Assembly: GCA_902802805.1 (NCBI GenBank)
Contig: CADCNE010000011.1
Span: 1-55,549, forward strand
Direction of reading: 5' to 3'
Length of the DNA stretch: 55,549 bases
Origin: an uncultured Eubacteriales bacterium
GTDB taxonomy: Bacteria > Bacillota > Clostridia > Christensenellales > CAG-138
Positions 49,301 through 55,549 of the stretch are shown here, in pieces. A model generated the notes under the pieces. That model saw nothing but the letters and a program-made list of their open reading frames with translations, was not told the DNA's origin and made no database searches. Made by a program: the position numbers and the translations under genes. Numbering within the stretch: position 1 is the stretch's first letter; every line of letters starts with the position of its first letter.

Positions 49301-49456
49301 TCTCTGCGAAACGGTGAAGTGAAAACAACCGGCACGGACATCGACAAGCTCATGCCCCCGACGTCCCGTTTCGGCGGCGGCAACCGTGCAGCCAAGAAGC
49401 AGACGATCATCGAGAAGCTGAAAGCCTTCTTCGAACGGTTCTTCGGGATAGGATAA
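46355..49456 (+). CDS. hsdR: Type I restriction endonuclease subunit HsdR
   Basis: A 1033-residue motor-nuclease. The N-terminal PD-(D/E)xK nuclease domain is marked by RYDVTILVNGLPLIHVELKR (catalytic D, then E and K). The SF2 helicase follows with Walker A TTGSGKT (326-332), DECH box D426-H429 and FGFTGTPIF, then motif VI region LIQAFSRTNRILN; a C-terminal helical domain contacts HsdM/HsdS. All catalytic motifs are present. The 18 bp before it contain GGTGG as a weak site. A terminator follows 13 bp after the stop. Confidence 0.96.
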   Translation: MTFFNIVAQTSDNTVVTEYEPVKARSDSYQSEADLEKEFVRMLTEQGYAYLPIHSEAELVSNLRVQLEKLNGYTFSDSEWDRFFKNNVANPNEHIAEKTQKIQEDYVQVLKRDDGTTKNITLIDKKNVHNNFLQVINQYEVSQAEGANHDNRYDVTILVNGLPLIHVELKRRGVPIREAFNQINRYQRDSFWAGCGLFEYVQIFVISNGTNTKYYSNSTRWNAIKDAKAPKTNKQKTSNSFEFTSFWADSNNRVIPDLIDFTRTFFARHTILNILTKYCIFTSEKMLLVMRPYQITATERILNRIDIATNYKKYGTIAGGGYIWHTTGSGKTLTSFKTARLASRLPYIDKVLFVVDRKDLDYQTMKEYDRFEKGAANSNTSTKILKKQLEDPECKIIITTAQKLSIFIDKNPGHPVYQKHIVIIFDECHRGQFGDMHAAVVKNFKKYHIFGFTGTPIFAANAVRGAGSQLMTTTQVFGDQLHTYTIVDAINDKNVLPFRVDYIKTMDSDDSIEDEQVWDIDREKAFMAPQRISLVTQYILDHFTQKTYRGSRSYDFNALTNIADVASADRGVVEEIKQKQRLSGFNAIFCVASVPMAKLYYEEFKKQMAVDPTKKLRVATIFSYAANEAESDGILGEENSEDTSALDKPSRDFLDAAIKDYNDMFHTNYSTDGDKFQNYYKDVSLRMKNKELDLLIVVNMFLTGFDATTLNTLWVDKNLRMHGLIQAFSRTNRILNSIKTFGNIVCFRNLQKKVDEAIALFGDKDAGGIVLLKRFDDYYYGYEDADGKKHPGYVSMIEDLQTKFPLSEPQIIGEKAQKEFLKLFGAILRMRNLLSSFDEFEGRGILSERDLQDYLSRYQDMWPLPVHTGDKEDVSDDIVYEIELIRQIDINIDYILLLVKKYHDSHCDDKEILITIQKAVDASPELRSKKELIDTFIAGINDVDDVLTEWRSFIAEEKERQLTQIIQEEKLNEEATRKFIADSLRNGEVKTTGTDIDKLMPPTSRFGGGNRAAKKQTIIEKLKAFFERFFGIG

Positions 49457-49469
49457 ACAATGGAAACTT

Positions 49470-49491
49470 AAGAGGCCTTCGGGCCTCTTTT
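49470..49491 (+). terminator. Terminator of the hsd operon
   Basis: Perfect 8-bp stem AAGAGGCC/GGCCTCTT with a TTCG loop, then TT. Confidence 0.85.
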
Positions 49492-49537
49492 GCGTTGTAG
49501 AGTATCTTGAAAGTACAAGTTTGCAAATTTTATATGC

Positions 49538-49964
49538 GGCAAATCCGGAATCTGATCCTGGATTTGCCAACTTTTTGGCTTCAAAGCCTGTAAATGACTT
49601 GTAACAGCCACTCAATTAAGAAGTCTTCTGGCTTCTTTTTCGTTGTGTGCGTGCAAACGACTTGCTACCGCGAAACAGGTGATAATTGCAGTTACATAAT
49701 ATTTTGTGCAGAAAAAATAAAGGGGAAAAAAGAACGCAATAGCGTCATTTTTTGCCTGGAGGAATAGTTAAGGAATGGGGCTTGACACCCTGACTATTGA
49801 TCAAATATACCCTGACATATTTGACAAAAAATAACAGGTGCCCTATTATAGTTTTCAGAGGTGAATAGGACGGAATTTTGATAGTAAATGCTGATCTTTT
49901 ATTGAGCGGAAAAACTTTAGTGGAATCTCTTTGTAACAGAAAAATAGGCTGATTTCAGTTACAA
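49538..49964. repeat. Non-coding island end with repeated TGTAAC motifs
   Basis: The stretch 49492-50016 holds no gene. A 9-bp stem GGCAAATCC/GGATTTGCC lies at 49538-49546 with 49560-49568. CTTGTAACAG occurs at 49598-49607, TTGTAACAG again at 49931-49939, and the inverted forms CAGTTACA at 49689-49696 and CAGTTACAAG at 49956-49965. ACCCTGAC is directly repeated at 49787-49794 and 49809-49816, 22 bp apart. These could be integrase arm or accessory sites near attR. Confidence 0.55.
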
Positions 49965-50016
49965 GCACCTTGAAAATTGGCTAAATACGGGGGTTTTTTG
50001 GAGCGGTGATGAATGG

Positions 50017-50056
50017 CTCTTAATCAGGGTGTCCAGGGTTCGAGTCCCTGAGGGGG
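50017..50056 (+). repeat. attR of the tRNA-Lys island
   Basis: Exact 40-bp copy of tRNA-Lys(CTT) 3' half (40164-40203). After GAGGGGG the sequence departs (ACCCCCG instead of TACCA), marking the island-chromosome junction. It has no 5' half, so it is not a tRNA gene. Confidence 0.9.
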
Positions 50057-50182
50057 ACCCCCGTACACATATCATCCGCACCCCGCCCCAGCGTGGGCGC
50101 GTATTCTCGTCCCTGAAGAGGCTTTCCCTCTGCTTTCCTTAATATTTTTTCCAAAAACTATTAACAATTTATTTAAAAATAC

Positions 50183-50211
50183 TTGCCAACGGCAGGGAAT
50201 GGTGTTAGAAT
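50183..50211 (+). promoter_or_regulatory. Promoter of rsmD-coaD
   Basis: TTGCCA (50183-50188), 17-bp spacer, TAGAAT (50206-50211). Just after the expected start site lies the palindrome CCACAATATGTTGTGG (50221-50236), a possible operator or 5' hairpin. The flanking stretch 50057-50182 shows nothing else. Confidence 0.68.
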
Positions 50212-50277
50212 ACCTCTGATCCACAATATGTTGTGGTTTCCAGGCGCACCCGAAATCAAGATAGCGGAGGGATCGAT

Positions 50278-50838
50278 TTGCGGATCATTGCCGGTTCGGC
50301 CAGAGGGCGGAGCTTCGACGCGCCCCAGGGCAGGGATACCCGGCCCACGCTGGACCGGGTCAAGGAGGCCATCTTCGGCAGCATCCAGTTTCAGGTGCCC
50401 GGGGCCACGGTCCTGGATCTCTTCTCCGGGTCCGGCAACATGGGTCTGGAGGCCCTGTCACGAGGCGCTGCGGAGGCCATCTGTGTGGACGCTTCCCCCG
50501 CATGTGCCGCGTTGATCCGAAAAAACGGCGAAAAGCTGGGCCTTGCCCAAGGGCTGCGGGTGCTGAACGCCGATTATCGGGCAGCGCTTTCGTCCATGAT
50601 TTCTGAAGGGAAGCAGCTGGACCTGGTGTTCTTGGACCCGCCCTATGCCTCTGGCTTCGCGGCGGACGCGGTGGAGATCATCTTCCGGGAAGGGCTTCTC
50701 AGGCCCGGCGGCGCCCTCATCGTGGAGCATGCCTGGGATCAGCCGCCTAAGCTGGGGGAGGGACCCTGGCAGGTGTCGCGGGTGAAGCGGTACGGCGTCT
50801 GCGGCGTAACGACTTTGATTTGGAGGGAACGGCAATGA
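50278..50838 (+). CDS. rsmD: 16S rRNA (guanine-966-N2)-methyltransferase RsmD
   Basis: A 186-residue methyltransferase beginning LRIIAGSARGRSFDAP at TTG 50278, the canonical RsmD N-terminus, with GGAGGG upstream. RPTLDRVKEAIFGSI, motif I LDLFSGSGNMGLEALSRGA and catalytic DPPYAS follow. It overlaps coaD by 4 bp; the rsmD-coaD pair is standard in Bacillota. An in-frame ATG at 50233 falls in the leader palindrome. Confidence 0.94.
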   Translation: MRIIAGSARGRSFDAPQGRDTRPTLDRVKEAIFGSIQFQVPGATVLDLFSGSGNMGLEALSRGAAEAICVDASPACAALIRKNGEKLGLAQGLRVLNADYRAALSSMISEGKQLDLVFLDPPYASGFAADAVEIIFREGLLRPGGALIVEHAWDQPPKLGEGPWQVSRVKRYGVCGVTTLIWRERQ

Positions 50839-51323
50839 CCGTTGGCGTGTATCCGGGGAGCTTTGATCCCTTCACGGTGGGGCATCTCGATGTGCTCACC
50901 AGCGCGGCGGGTCTGTTCGACCTCGTGTACGTGGCCGTGCTCCACAACGTGGACAAGCGCCCCACCTTCACGGTCCAGGAGCGCATGGACATGATCGAGA
51001 ACGTGCTCAGGGCCGAAGGCCTGAAAAACGTCCGTTGCGGCACCTTCGATGGGCTGCTGGTGGAGTACGTCAGATCCGTGAACGCCACGCACATCGTACG
51101 TGGGCTTCGGGCCACGTCTGACTTTGAATATGAGTTCCAGATCGACGCCGTGAACCGTCATCTGGATAACTCCTTGAGAACGGTGTATTTTATGGCTTCC
51201 CCCGGCCACTCCTTCCTGAGCTCCAGCAACGTGAAGGAGATCGGCCTCTGGGGCGGCAGCATCCGGGGACTGGTTCCCCCTGTAAATGAAGATATCATTC
51301 GTGAAAGGTTGGCAAGAAAATGA
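50835..51323 (+). CDS. coaD: Phosphopantetheine adenylyltransferase
   Basis: A 162-residue nucleotidyltransferase of coenzyme A synthesis. YPGSFDPFTVGHLDVL has the TxGH adenylyl-transfer motif, VRGLRATSDFEYEFQIDAVN binds substrate, and FLSSSNVKEIGLWGG is the C-terminal SSxxVKE-like signature. ATG 50835 has GGAGGGA upstream and overlaps rsmD. It overlaps the next gene by 4 bp. Confidence 0.96.
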   Translation: MTVGVYPGSFDPFTVGHLDVLTSAAGLFDLVYVAVLHNVDKRPTFTVQERMDMIENVLRAEGLKNVRCGTFDGLLVEYVRSVNATHIVRGLRATSDFEYEFQIDAVNRHLDNSLRTVYFMASPGHSFLSSSNVKEIGLWGGSIRGLVPPVNEDIIRERLARK

Positions 51324-52249
51324 GCAGCGCGCAGACGATGAAGATCTACAGCATCATATCCCGCATCGAGCAGGTATTGAACGACAGCCCCAAGTATAAG
51401 CTGGGCGGCGGCAACAAGAAGATCGTGGAGGTCGAGGAGCTCTTCGACCTGCTGGGCGATCTTAAGGTCACCATCCCGGAGGATATCCGTCGGGCCAGCG
51501 GCATCATCGCCGAAGAGACGAACATCCTGGGTGACGCCAACGAGCAGGCGGAGGAGACCATCAGCAAGGCCAAGGCCGACGCCGAGGATCTGATGCGTCA
51601 GGCTCAGGAAGCGGCGGAGAAGGTCTACAATCAGTCCGTGCAGGAGTACGAGGCGCTGGTATCGGAGGAATCCGTATACCAGGAGGCCGTGGCCCGCGCC
51701 AAGCAGATGCAGCAGGAAGCCATGGACAACGCCAACGCCATCACCAACGGCTCCCGTCAGTATGCGGACGACATGCTGGCCGATGTGCAGCGGTATCTCA
51801 ACGACTACATCAAGATGCTCAACACCAACCGGGAGGAGCTGAACGTTCAGGCCGTGCCGGAGTACGAGGAGAAGGATGTGGAGCAGGCCGTTTCCGAGGA
51901 GAGGGCCATGGAGGAGCGTCACACCGTCACAGCAGCCGCGGCAGAGCCCGAGGCCGAGGAGCCGGAGGAGCCGGCTCGCCCCGCCCGCAAGGAGCCCAAG
52001 AAGGCCTCCAAGCCCGCCGCACCCGCCTATGACGACGAGGAGGACGATGAGCCCAGGAAGCCCAAGAAGAAGGGCTGGTTCAAGCGCATGCTGGAGGGCG
52101 ATGACGACGAGGACGAATTCGACAACGATGAGGTCTGGGGCGAGGACGAGGAGCCGGCCAAGGAGCCGAAGCCCAAGAAGAAGCGCCACAAGCTCTTTGA
52201 GATCGTGGAAGTCGACGACGACGAGGAAGAAGAGGAATACGAGGACTGA
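51320..52249 (+). CDS. Coiled-coil protein with acidic low-complexity C-terminus
   Basis: A 309-residue soluble protein. Residues about 25-190 are a long helical region (IIAEETNILGDANEQAEETI, then QAQEAAEKVYNQSVQEYEAL) resembling the coiled coils of V-type ATPase subunit H or DivIVA-like proteins. After 190 it alternates acidic and basic low-complexity blocks (DDEEDDEPRKPKKKGWFKRM, VEVDDDEEEEEYED). A homologue in this position after coaD is seen in Clostridia but function is unknown; a division or cytoskeletal role would be a guess. It overlaps coaD by 4 bp. Confidence 0.75.
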   Translation: MSSAQTMKIYSIISRIEQVLNDSPKYKLGGGNKKIVEVEELFDLLGDLKVTIPEDIRRASGIIAEETNILGDANEQAEETISKAKADAEDLMRQAQEAAEKVYNQSVQEYEALVSEESVYQEAVARAKQMQQEAMDNANAITNGSRQYADDMLADVQRYLNDYIKMLNTNREELNVQAVPEYEEKDVEQAVSEERAMEERHTVTAAAAEPEAEEPEEPARPARKEPKKASKPAAPAYDDEEDDEPRKPKKKGWFKRMLEGDDDEDEFDNDEVWGEDEEPAKEPKPKKKRHKLFEIVEVDDDEEEEEYED

Positions 52250-52257
52250 GACACCCG

Positions 52258-52284
52258 GGAGCGCCCACGCGGCGCTCCTGTTTT
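52258..52284 (+). terminator. Terminator after the coiled-coil gene
   Basis: Stem GGAGCGCC/GGCGCTCC (52258-52265 with 52271-52278), 5-nt loop, then TGTTTTA. Confidence 0.85.
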
Positions 52285-52325
52285 ATTGCTCTCCGCTGTC
52301 CCCATGGTACGACACCATAAATACT

Positions 52326-52364
52326 TGTCATCCAGAACCGCGCAGCGGTGAAGGATCTCTGAAC
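52326..52364 (+). repeat. Intergenic repeat of the TGTCATCC...GAAGGATCT type
   Basis: TTGTCATCCAGAACCGC, GCAGCGGTGAAGGATCTC and TGAAC form a short element with an inner ACCGC/GCGGT hairpin. It resembles an intergenic repeat common in many bacterial genomes. Only one copy is in this window. Confidence 0.4.
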
Positions 52365-52373
52365 GTTCCCCCC

Positions 52374-52402
52374 TTGCCCTCGCGGCCGGTTTCTGTTATA
52401 CT
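52374..52402 (+). promoter_or_regulatory. Promoter of the secreted Ig-like repeat protein
   Basis: TTGCCC (52374-52379), 17-bp spacer, TATACT (52397-52402), giving a leader of about 150 nt. Confidence 0.65.
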
Positions 52403-52501
52403 ATACGTGTATTATTTGTACGGAAGGGGCTTGAACGGCCATGCTGTATTACCCCGCGCACAGACGAATGAGCGACGATCCATCAAGACAAGTGTTTCCT
52501 G

Positions 52502-52533
52502 CGGCCTGAAACCGATGTTTCGAGCCGTTTTTT
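52502..52533 (+). terminator. Terminator-like hairpin in the leader of the secreted protein gene
   Basis: CGGC/GCCG plus GAAAC/GTTTC stems (52502-52512 with 52517-52527, with a 2x2 internal loop), CGAT loop, then six T residues, 28 bp before the ATG. As it lies after the promoter it could act as an attenuator. No known riboswitch class was recognised in the leader. Confidence 0.65.
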
Positions 52534-52560
52534 GTACTCTGTGGGAAAAAGGAGGATCAT

Positions 52561-55430
52561 ATGAGAAACGGTAAACGCATCCTGTCCCTGGCGCTGCTGG
52601 CGCTGCTGGTGGTGCTGCTGACGCCCGTCGCGGCCCACGCCGACCCGCCTCAGGACGGCTGTCCGGGGAGCGCTGCTGGAGGCCCCGTAACGACGACACA
52701 CAGCTGGGTGATCGATAGCGACACGGCCACCTGTACAAAGGATGGAAAGCGTGTCTGGAGATGCACGAAGTGCGGCAAGACCTACGGCGAAAAATCGCCG
52801 GCTCTTGGCCATGACTTCGGCAACGGCCGGGTCACCAGGGAGGCCACCTGCACCAAGGAGGGCGAAAAGACCTGGACCTGCTCCCGCTGCGGGGCGACGA
52901 AGACCGACACCTTCCCTGCCAAGGGCCATTCTCCGGTGAGCATCCCGGCGGTAGCCCCCACCTGCACGGAGACGGGCCTCACCGAGGGCAGCAAGTGCGA
53001 GACCTGCGGCGAGATCCTGACGCCCCAGGAGACCGTCCCTGCCCTGGGCCATGCCCCGGTCACCATCCCGGGGGTGGAGCCCACCTGCACGGAGACGGGC
53101 CTCACCGAAGGGGAGAAGTGCGACCGCTGCGGCGCGGTGCTGAAGGCACAGGAGACCGTCCCCGCCCTGGGCCACGCCCCTGTCACCATCCCCGGTTCGG
53201 ACCCCACCTGCGAGGCGGACGGATATACCGATGGGGAGACCTGCGACCGCTGCGGCTTCGTGTTGAAGGAGCGGGAGGTCCTGCCCGCCATCGGCCATGA
53301 GTGGGACGAGGGCGCGGTCACCACGGAGCCCAGCGGCTTCACCCCGGGCGTCCGGACCTTCACCTGCCAGCACGACCCCAGCCACACCCGCACGGAAGAG
53401 ATCGACCCGGCCCCCTGGCTCTTTGCCACGTTCACCGGCTCGATCCCCGATTTCACCACCTTTGAAGCGGCCACCCATGATTTGACGCCCCTTACCATCA
53501 CGGAGCATCCCCAGGATGGCGCCGTCACCCGCCACGGCGGCGACAGCCTCACCCTCCATGTGGCGGCCACCGGCGGCACGGGGGACTATACCTATGAGTG
53601 GAAATACAGACCCACCTACAACTCGACCATAGGAAACATTATCAGCTGGACGTTTCTTCATACCTCCGGAAAGCAGACAGAGCCGGTCTTTGAAGCCTAC
53701 GACGGCAACATGCGGTACTGGTGCGTGGTCACCGACTCTGCCGGCAACACCGCCCAGTCGGAGACGGCTATCGTTAGCTATAAGCTGGGCATTGCCAAGC
53801 AACCCGACAACGCCAAGACAACGCCAATCTGCAGCCCACCGGGAAGGCCACCCTCTCCTGCCTCGCGGAGGACGGCTCCGGCTCCTATTCCTACCGCTGG
53901 ATCGACAATCAGGCCAACGAGATCGACGTGGGTTCCTCCATCGACGTCACCGAGATCGGCGACTATATGTGCATCGCCACCGACGATCTGACCGGTGAAT
54001 CCGTGTCCTCCTACGCGTGTCAGGTCTATTCCATCGATCCGTTTCGGCTGGTGAACATCACTGAGAGCTGCGAGGTCTTGCCGGAGGAAGAAACGTTCGT
54101 GGTCGCCTCCTTTGCTGGTGGCGTGGAGGAGTATGAGATCTGGTGGGACAAGAACGGCACGGCCATCGACTCCGTGGAGGGCAGGGACGAGGTGGATCAC
54201 GTCTATTCTCTCGCGAACGTTGACGGGCCCGGGGTCTATACCGTCCACGGCGTGGACAGCATGTACGCCACCGCCTCGGGGACCGTCACCATTTCCGCCC
54301 CCAAGCTCACCATTGTGGCGCAGCCAAAGGGCGGCACCATACCGAAGGGCAGTTATACGACCATTCACGTGACCGTCTCTGATGGCGAAGCGCCGTATCG
54401 TTTTGTACTCTGTCGGAACGGAGAACACTATGTTGAGGTAACAGATGACCCCGCTTTCGCCACATTCGGTGTCTGGTATCCCGGCGAATACTATTTCCAC
54501 ATCGAGGACAGCAAGGGCCGCTCGGTCGATTCGAATGCGGTCACCTTCGAGAACGCCGTCTTCCGCATCAAGGACCAGACCGAATCGGCGTCCCTCGCAA
54601 AGCCCGGAGACACCGCGTCGCTGTTTGTGGAAGCCGAGGGCGGTATAGAGCCCTATACCTACCTTTGGTCATTGAAGATAGGCAACACCCGATACAAGGT
54701 GGCAGAAAGCAGAACCGTTACCGCCGACAAGCCCGGCGAATATCTGTGCCGTGTGGTGGACACCGATGGGGAGATGATTCACAGCAAGACGATCCTGGTC
54801 GGCTACACCGGCGATACACCGATCATCACCAAGCAGCCCGTTGGAGGTAATCTTGTGTATGGCGGTTCGGTCTATCTTTCCTGTGCTGCCGTTTCCGGCT
54901 CCGGAGGTGAACTGCGCTATGAGTGGGAGAGGAGCACGACCGAGGCAGGTATGAGACCCAGCTGGGGCAAAGCTTCTCGCAGCGGAGGATCGACCTGGTA
55001 TATGGAAGCGTCTGCGGCGGGCGCATACCACTGCAGGGTCACCGATACCAAGACGGGCAAGTATACATTTACCCAGACGGTGTTCGTGACGAGAGAACTG
55101 TCAGCCACGGCAGAGGGACACACATACAGTTTGCAGCCTAGCGAATATTTTTACACGCTCCACATTCAGGGCGGCACAGCCCCCTATACCGTAAAAGTCT
55201 ACCTGATAACGGAACGCTCCGAATTCAATCCGAAGACAATTCTATGGCGTACGCATACGGTTGCCACAGATGAGGAAGCGCTAAATTTCGCAGAACAGAT
55301 ACCGAGATATTGGAATTATTCATATTACTATGCGCCGGATAACGAATGGATAAGGACTTTTGAGAGCACAAAAGCATTTGCCATCATTACGGACGCCGAG
55401 GGCAAAACCACAAGGGTAGATATACGGTAA
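52561..55430 (+). pseudogene. Secreted repeat protein with Cys-pair and Ig-like domains, frame broken by a tandem duplication
   Basis: AAGGAGG precedes the ATG. A signal peptide (RILSLALLALLVVLLTPVAA, cleavage near AHA) leads to five repeats of about 40 residues with a CxxCG pair and a closing ALGHAPVTIPG or similar (about residues 40-270), a type common in surface proteins of gut Clostridia. Ig-like modules follow (TITEHPQDGAVTRHGGDSLT). At 53806-53827 an 11-bp duplication shifts the frame; the first frame stops at 53991 and the true one continues (LQPTGKATLSCLAEDGSGSY) through four or more Ig-like modules to 55430. There is no LPxTG or other anchor at the end. Without the duplication the protein would be about 950 residues. 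Confidence 0.82.
53806..53827 (+). repeat. Exact 11-bp tandem duplication causing a frameshift
   Basis: GACAACGCCAA occurs twice in direct succession (53806-53816 and 53817-53827). Removing one copy restores a single frame through the gene (reading KQPDNANLQPTGK). Confidence 0.95.
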
Positions 55431-55492
55431 CGAATTCTTCCAGTAATGATTTGTAAATCCTGCATGAACCATCATCCGAAAGGAGTATTGAT

Positions 55493-55549
55493 ATGAAAAA
55501 GCTGTGTATGATCCTGCTGGCGGCCCTGCTGCTGCTCTCGGCGGCCTGC
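55493..55549 (+). CDS. Start of a secreted or lipoprotein gene (cut by window edge)
   Basis: Nineteen codons, MKKLCMILLAALLLLSAAC, run to the last base. The sequence is a signal peptide ending in SAAC, a possible lipobox with its modified Cys, so a lipoprotein is likely but the rest is not visible. AAAGGAG (55479-55485) is 7 bp before the ATG. The 62-bp gap to the preceding gene has no clear promoter, so it may be co-transcribed with it. Confidence 0.7.
   Translation, partial: MKKLCMILLAALLLLSAAC

Larger units (their letters stand above)
40209..50056 (+). mobile_element. Integrated genomic island with type I restriction-modification system
   Basis: About 9.9 kb bounded by 40-bp direct repeats of the tRNA-Lys(CTT) 3' half, with a tyrosine integrase gene next to attL, a HigA-like regulator and the hsd operon. 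Base composition is lower in GC than the flanks in the integrase part and the non-coding ends. No relaxase, replication or phage structural gene is present, so it is an integrative element that may need help to move. The stretch 40237-40684 before the integrase contains no gene; it has AT-rich sequence and an imperfect inverted repeat (GATTTACCC/GGGTAAAAATC). Confidence 0.9.

Noticed and set aside
50011-50060. A ninth tRNA gene at 50 kb
   Set aside because: Only the 3' half of tRNA-Lys is present; it is the attR copy of the island.
52483-53802. Long minus-strand frame (439 codons) opposite the secreted repeat protein
   Set aside because: GC-rich codon bias on the plus strand opens the antisense frame; it has no signal, domain or ribosome-binding site.
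52513-54420. Shared TTTTGTACTCTGT string in the leader (52530) and in the gene (54401)
   Set aside because: Thirteen identical bases in 55 kb are expected by chance.

Overview
The window looks like a chromosomal segment of a GC-rich, endospore-forming member of the Bacillota, most likely class Clostridia (the Oscillospirales or Christensenellales style of gut bacterium). The evidence is a complete spoIIIA operon, whiA and rapZ, the Clostridia-type run Asp23/amaP/DUF2273, nusB, xseAB, ispA, dxs, tlyA, nadK, argR, recN, tRNA genes with encoded CCA, and a repeat-rich secreted protein. Taxonomy is inference; there is no rRNA gene here.

Layout. 1-5608: tightly coupled operon with rapZ (cut by the window edge), whiA, a methyltransferase, hslO, a TPR protein and a THUMP RNA methyltransferase. 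5770-8710: a frame-broken carboxylesterase and a membrane-bound XRE regulator. 8711-9130: intergenic repeats fused to a tRNA-Ser gene. 9192-12021 (minus): Cys-rich small protein, YitT family protein, a membrane-anchored unknown and an E2-acyltransferase-like protein, divergent from a frame-broken U32 peptidase through promoters that share one palindromic -35 box. 14230-18693: spoIIIAA to spoIIIAH, with a very short spoIIIAF and a hairpin array between AC and AD. 18771-29869: envelope/Asp23 genes, nusB, DNA repair, isoprenoid and NAD genes. 29878-31992 (minus): a PII-like protein with a frame-broken DUF1538 membrane protein. 32110-38743: queA and tgt, separated by a cyclic-nucleotide signalling cassette (class III cyclase, metallo-beta-lactamase-fold hydrolase, two stand-alone cyclic-nucleotide-binding proteins), then tsaE, tsaB and rimI.

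39360-40208 holds eight tRNA genes. The last, tRNA-Lys(CTT), is the attachment site of a roughly 9.9 kb island (40-bp direct repeats at 40164-40203 and 50017-50056) carrying a tyrosine integrase, a HigA-like regulator and a type I restriction-modification operon (hsdM, a small Cys-rich ORF, hsdS with three 12-bp repeats, a GIY-YIG/DUF4357 protein, hsdR). Beyond it lie rsmD, coaD, a coiled-coil protein, a secreted Ig-like repeat protein broken by an 11-bp tandem duplication, and the start of a lipoprotein gene.

The parts most worth follow-up are the cyclic-nucleotide cassette wedged between queA and tgt, the small Cys-rich ORF and variable repeat in the hsd operon, the structured leaders with terminators before tgt and the secreted protein, and four genes broken by indels. 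Promoters quoted here were read by eye as -35/-10 hexamers with 16-18 bp spacing; none has been tested.
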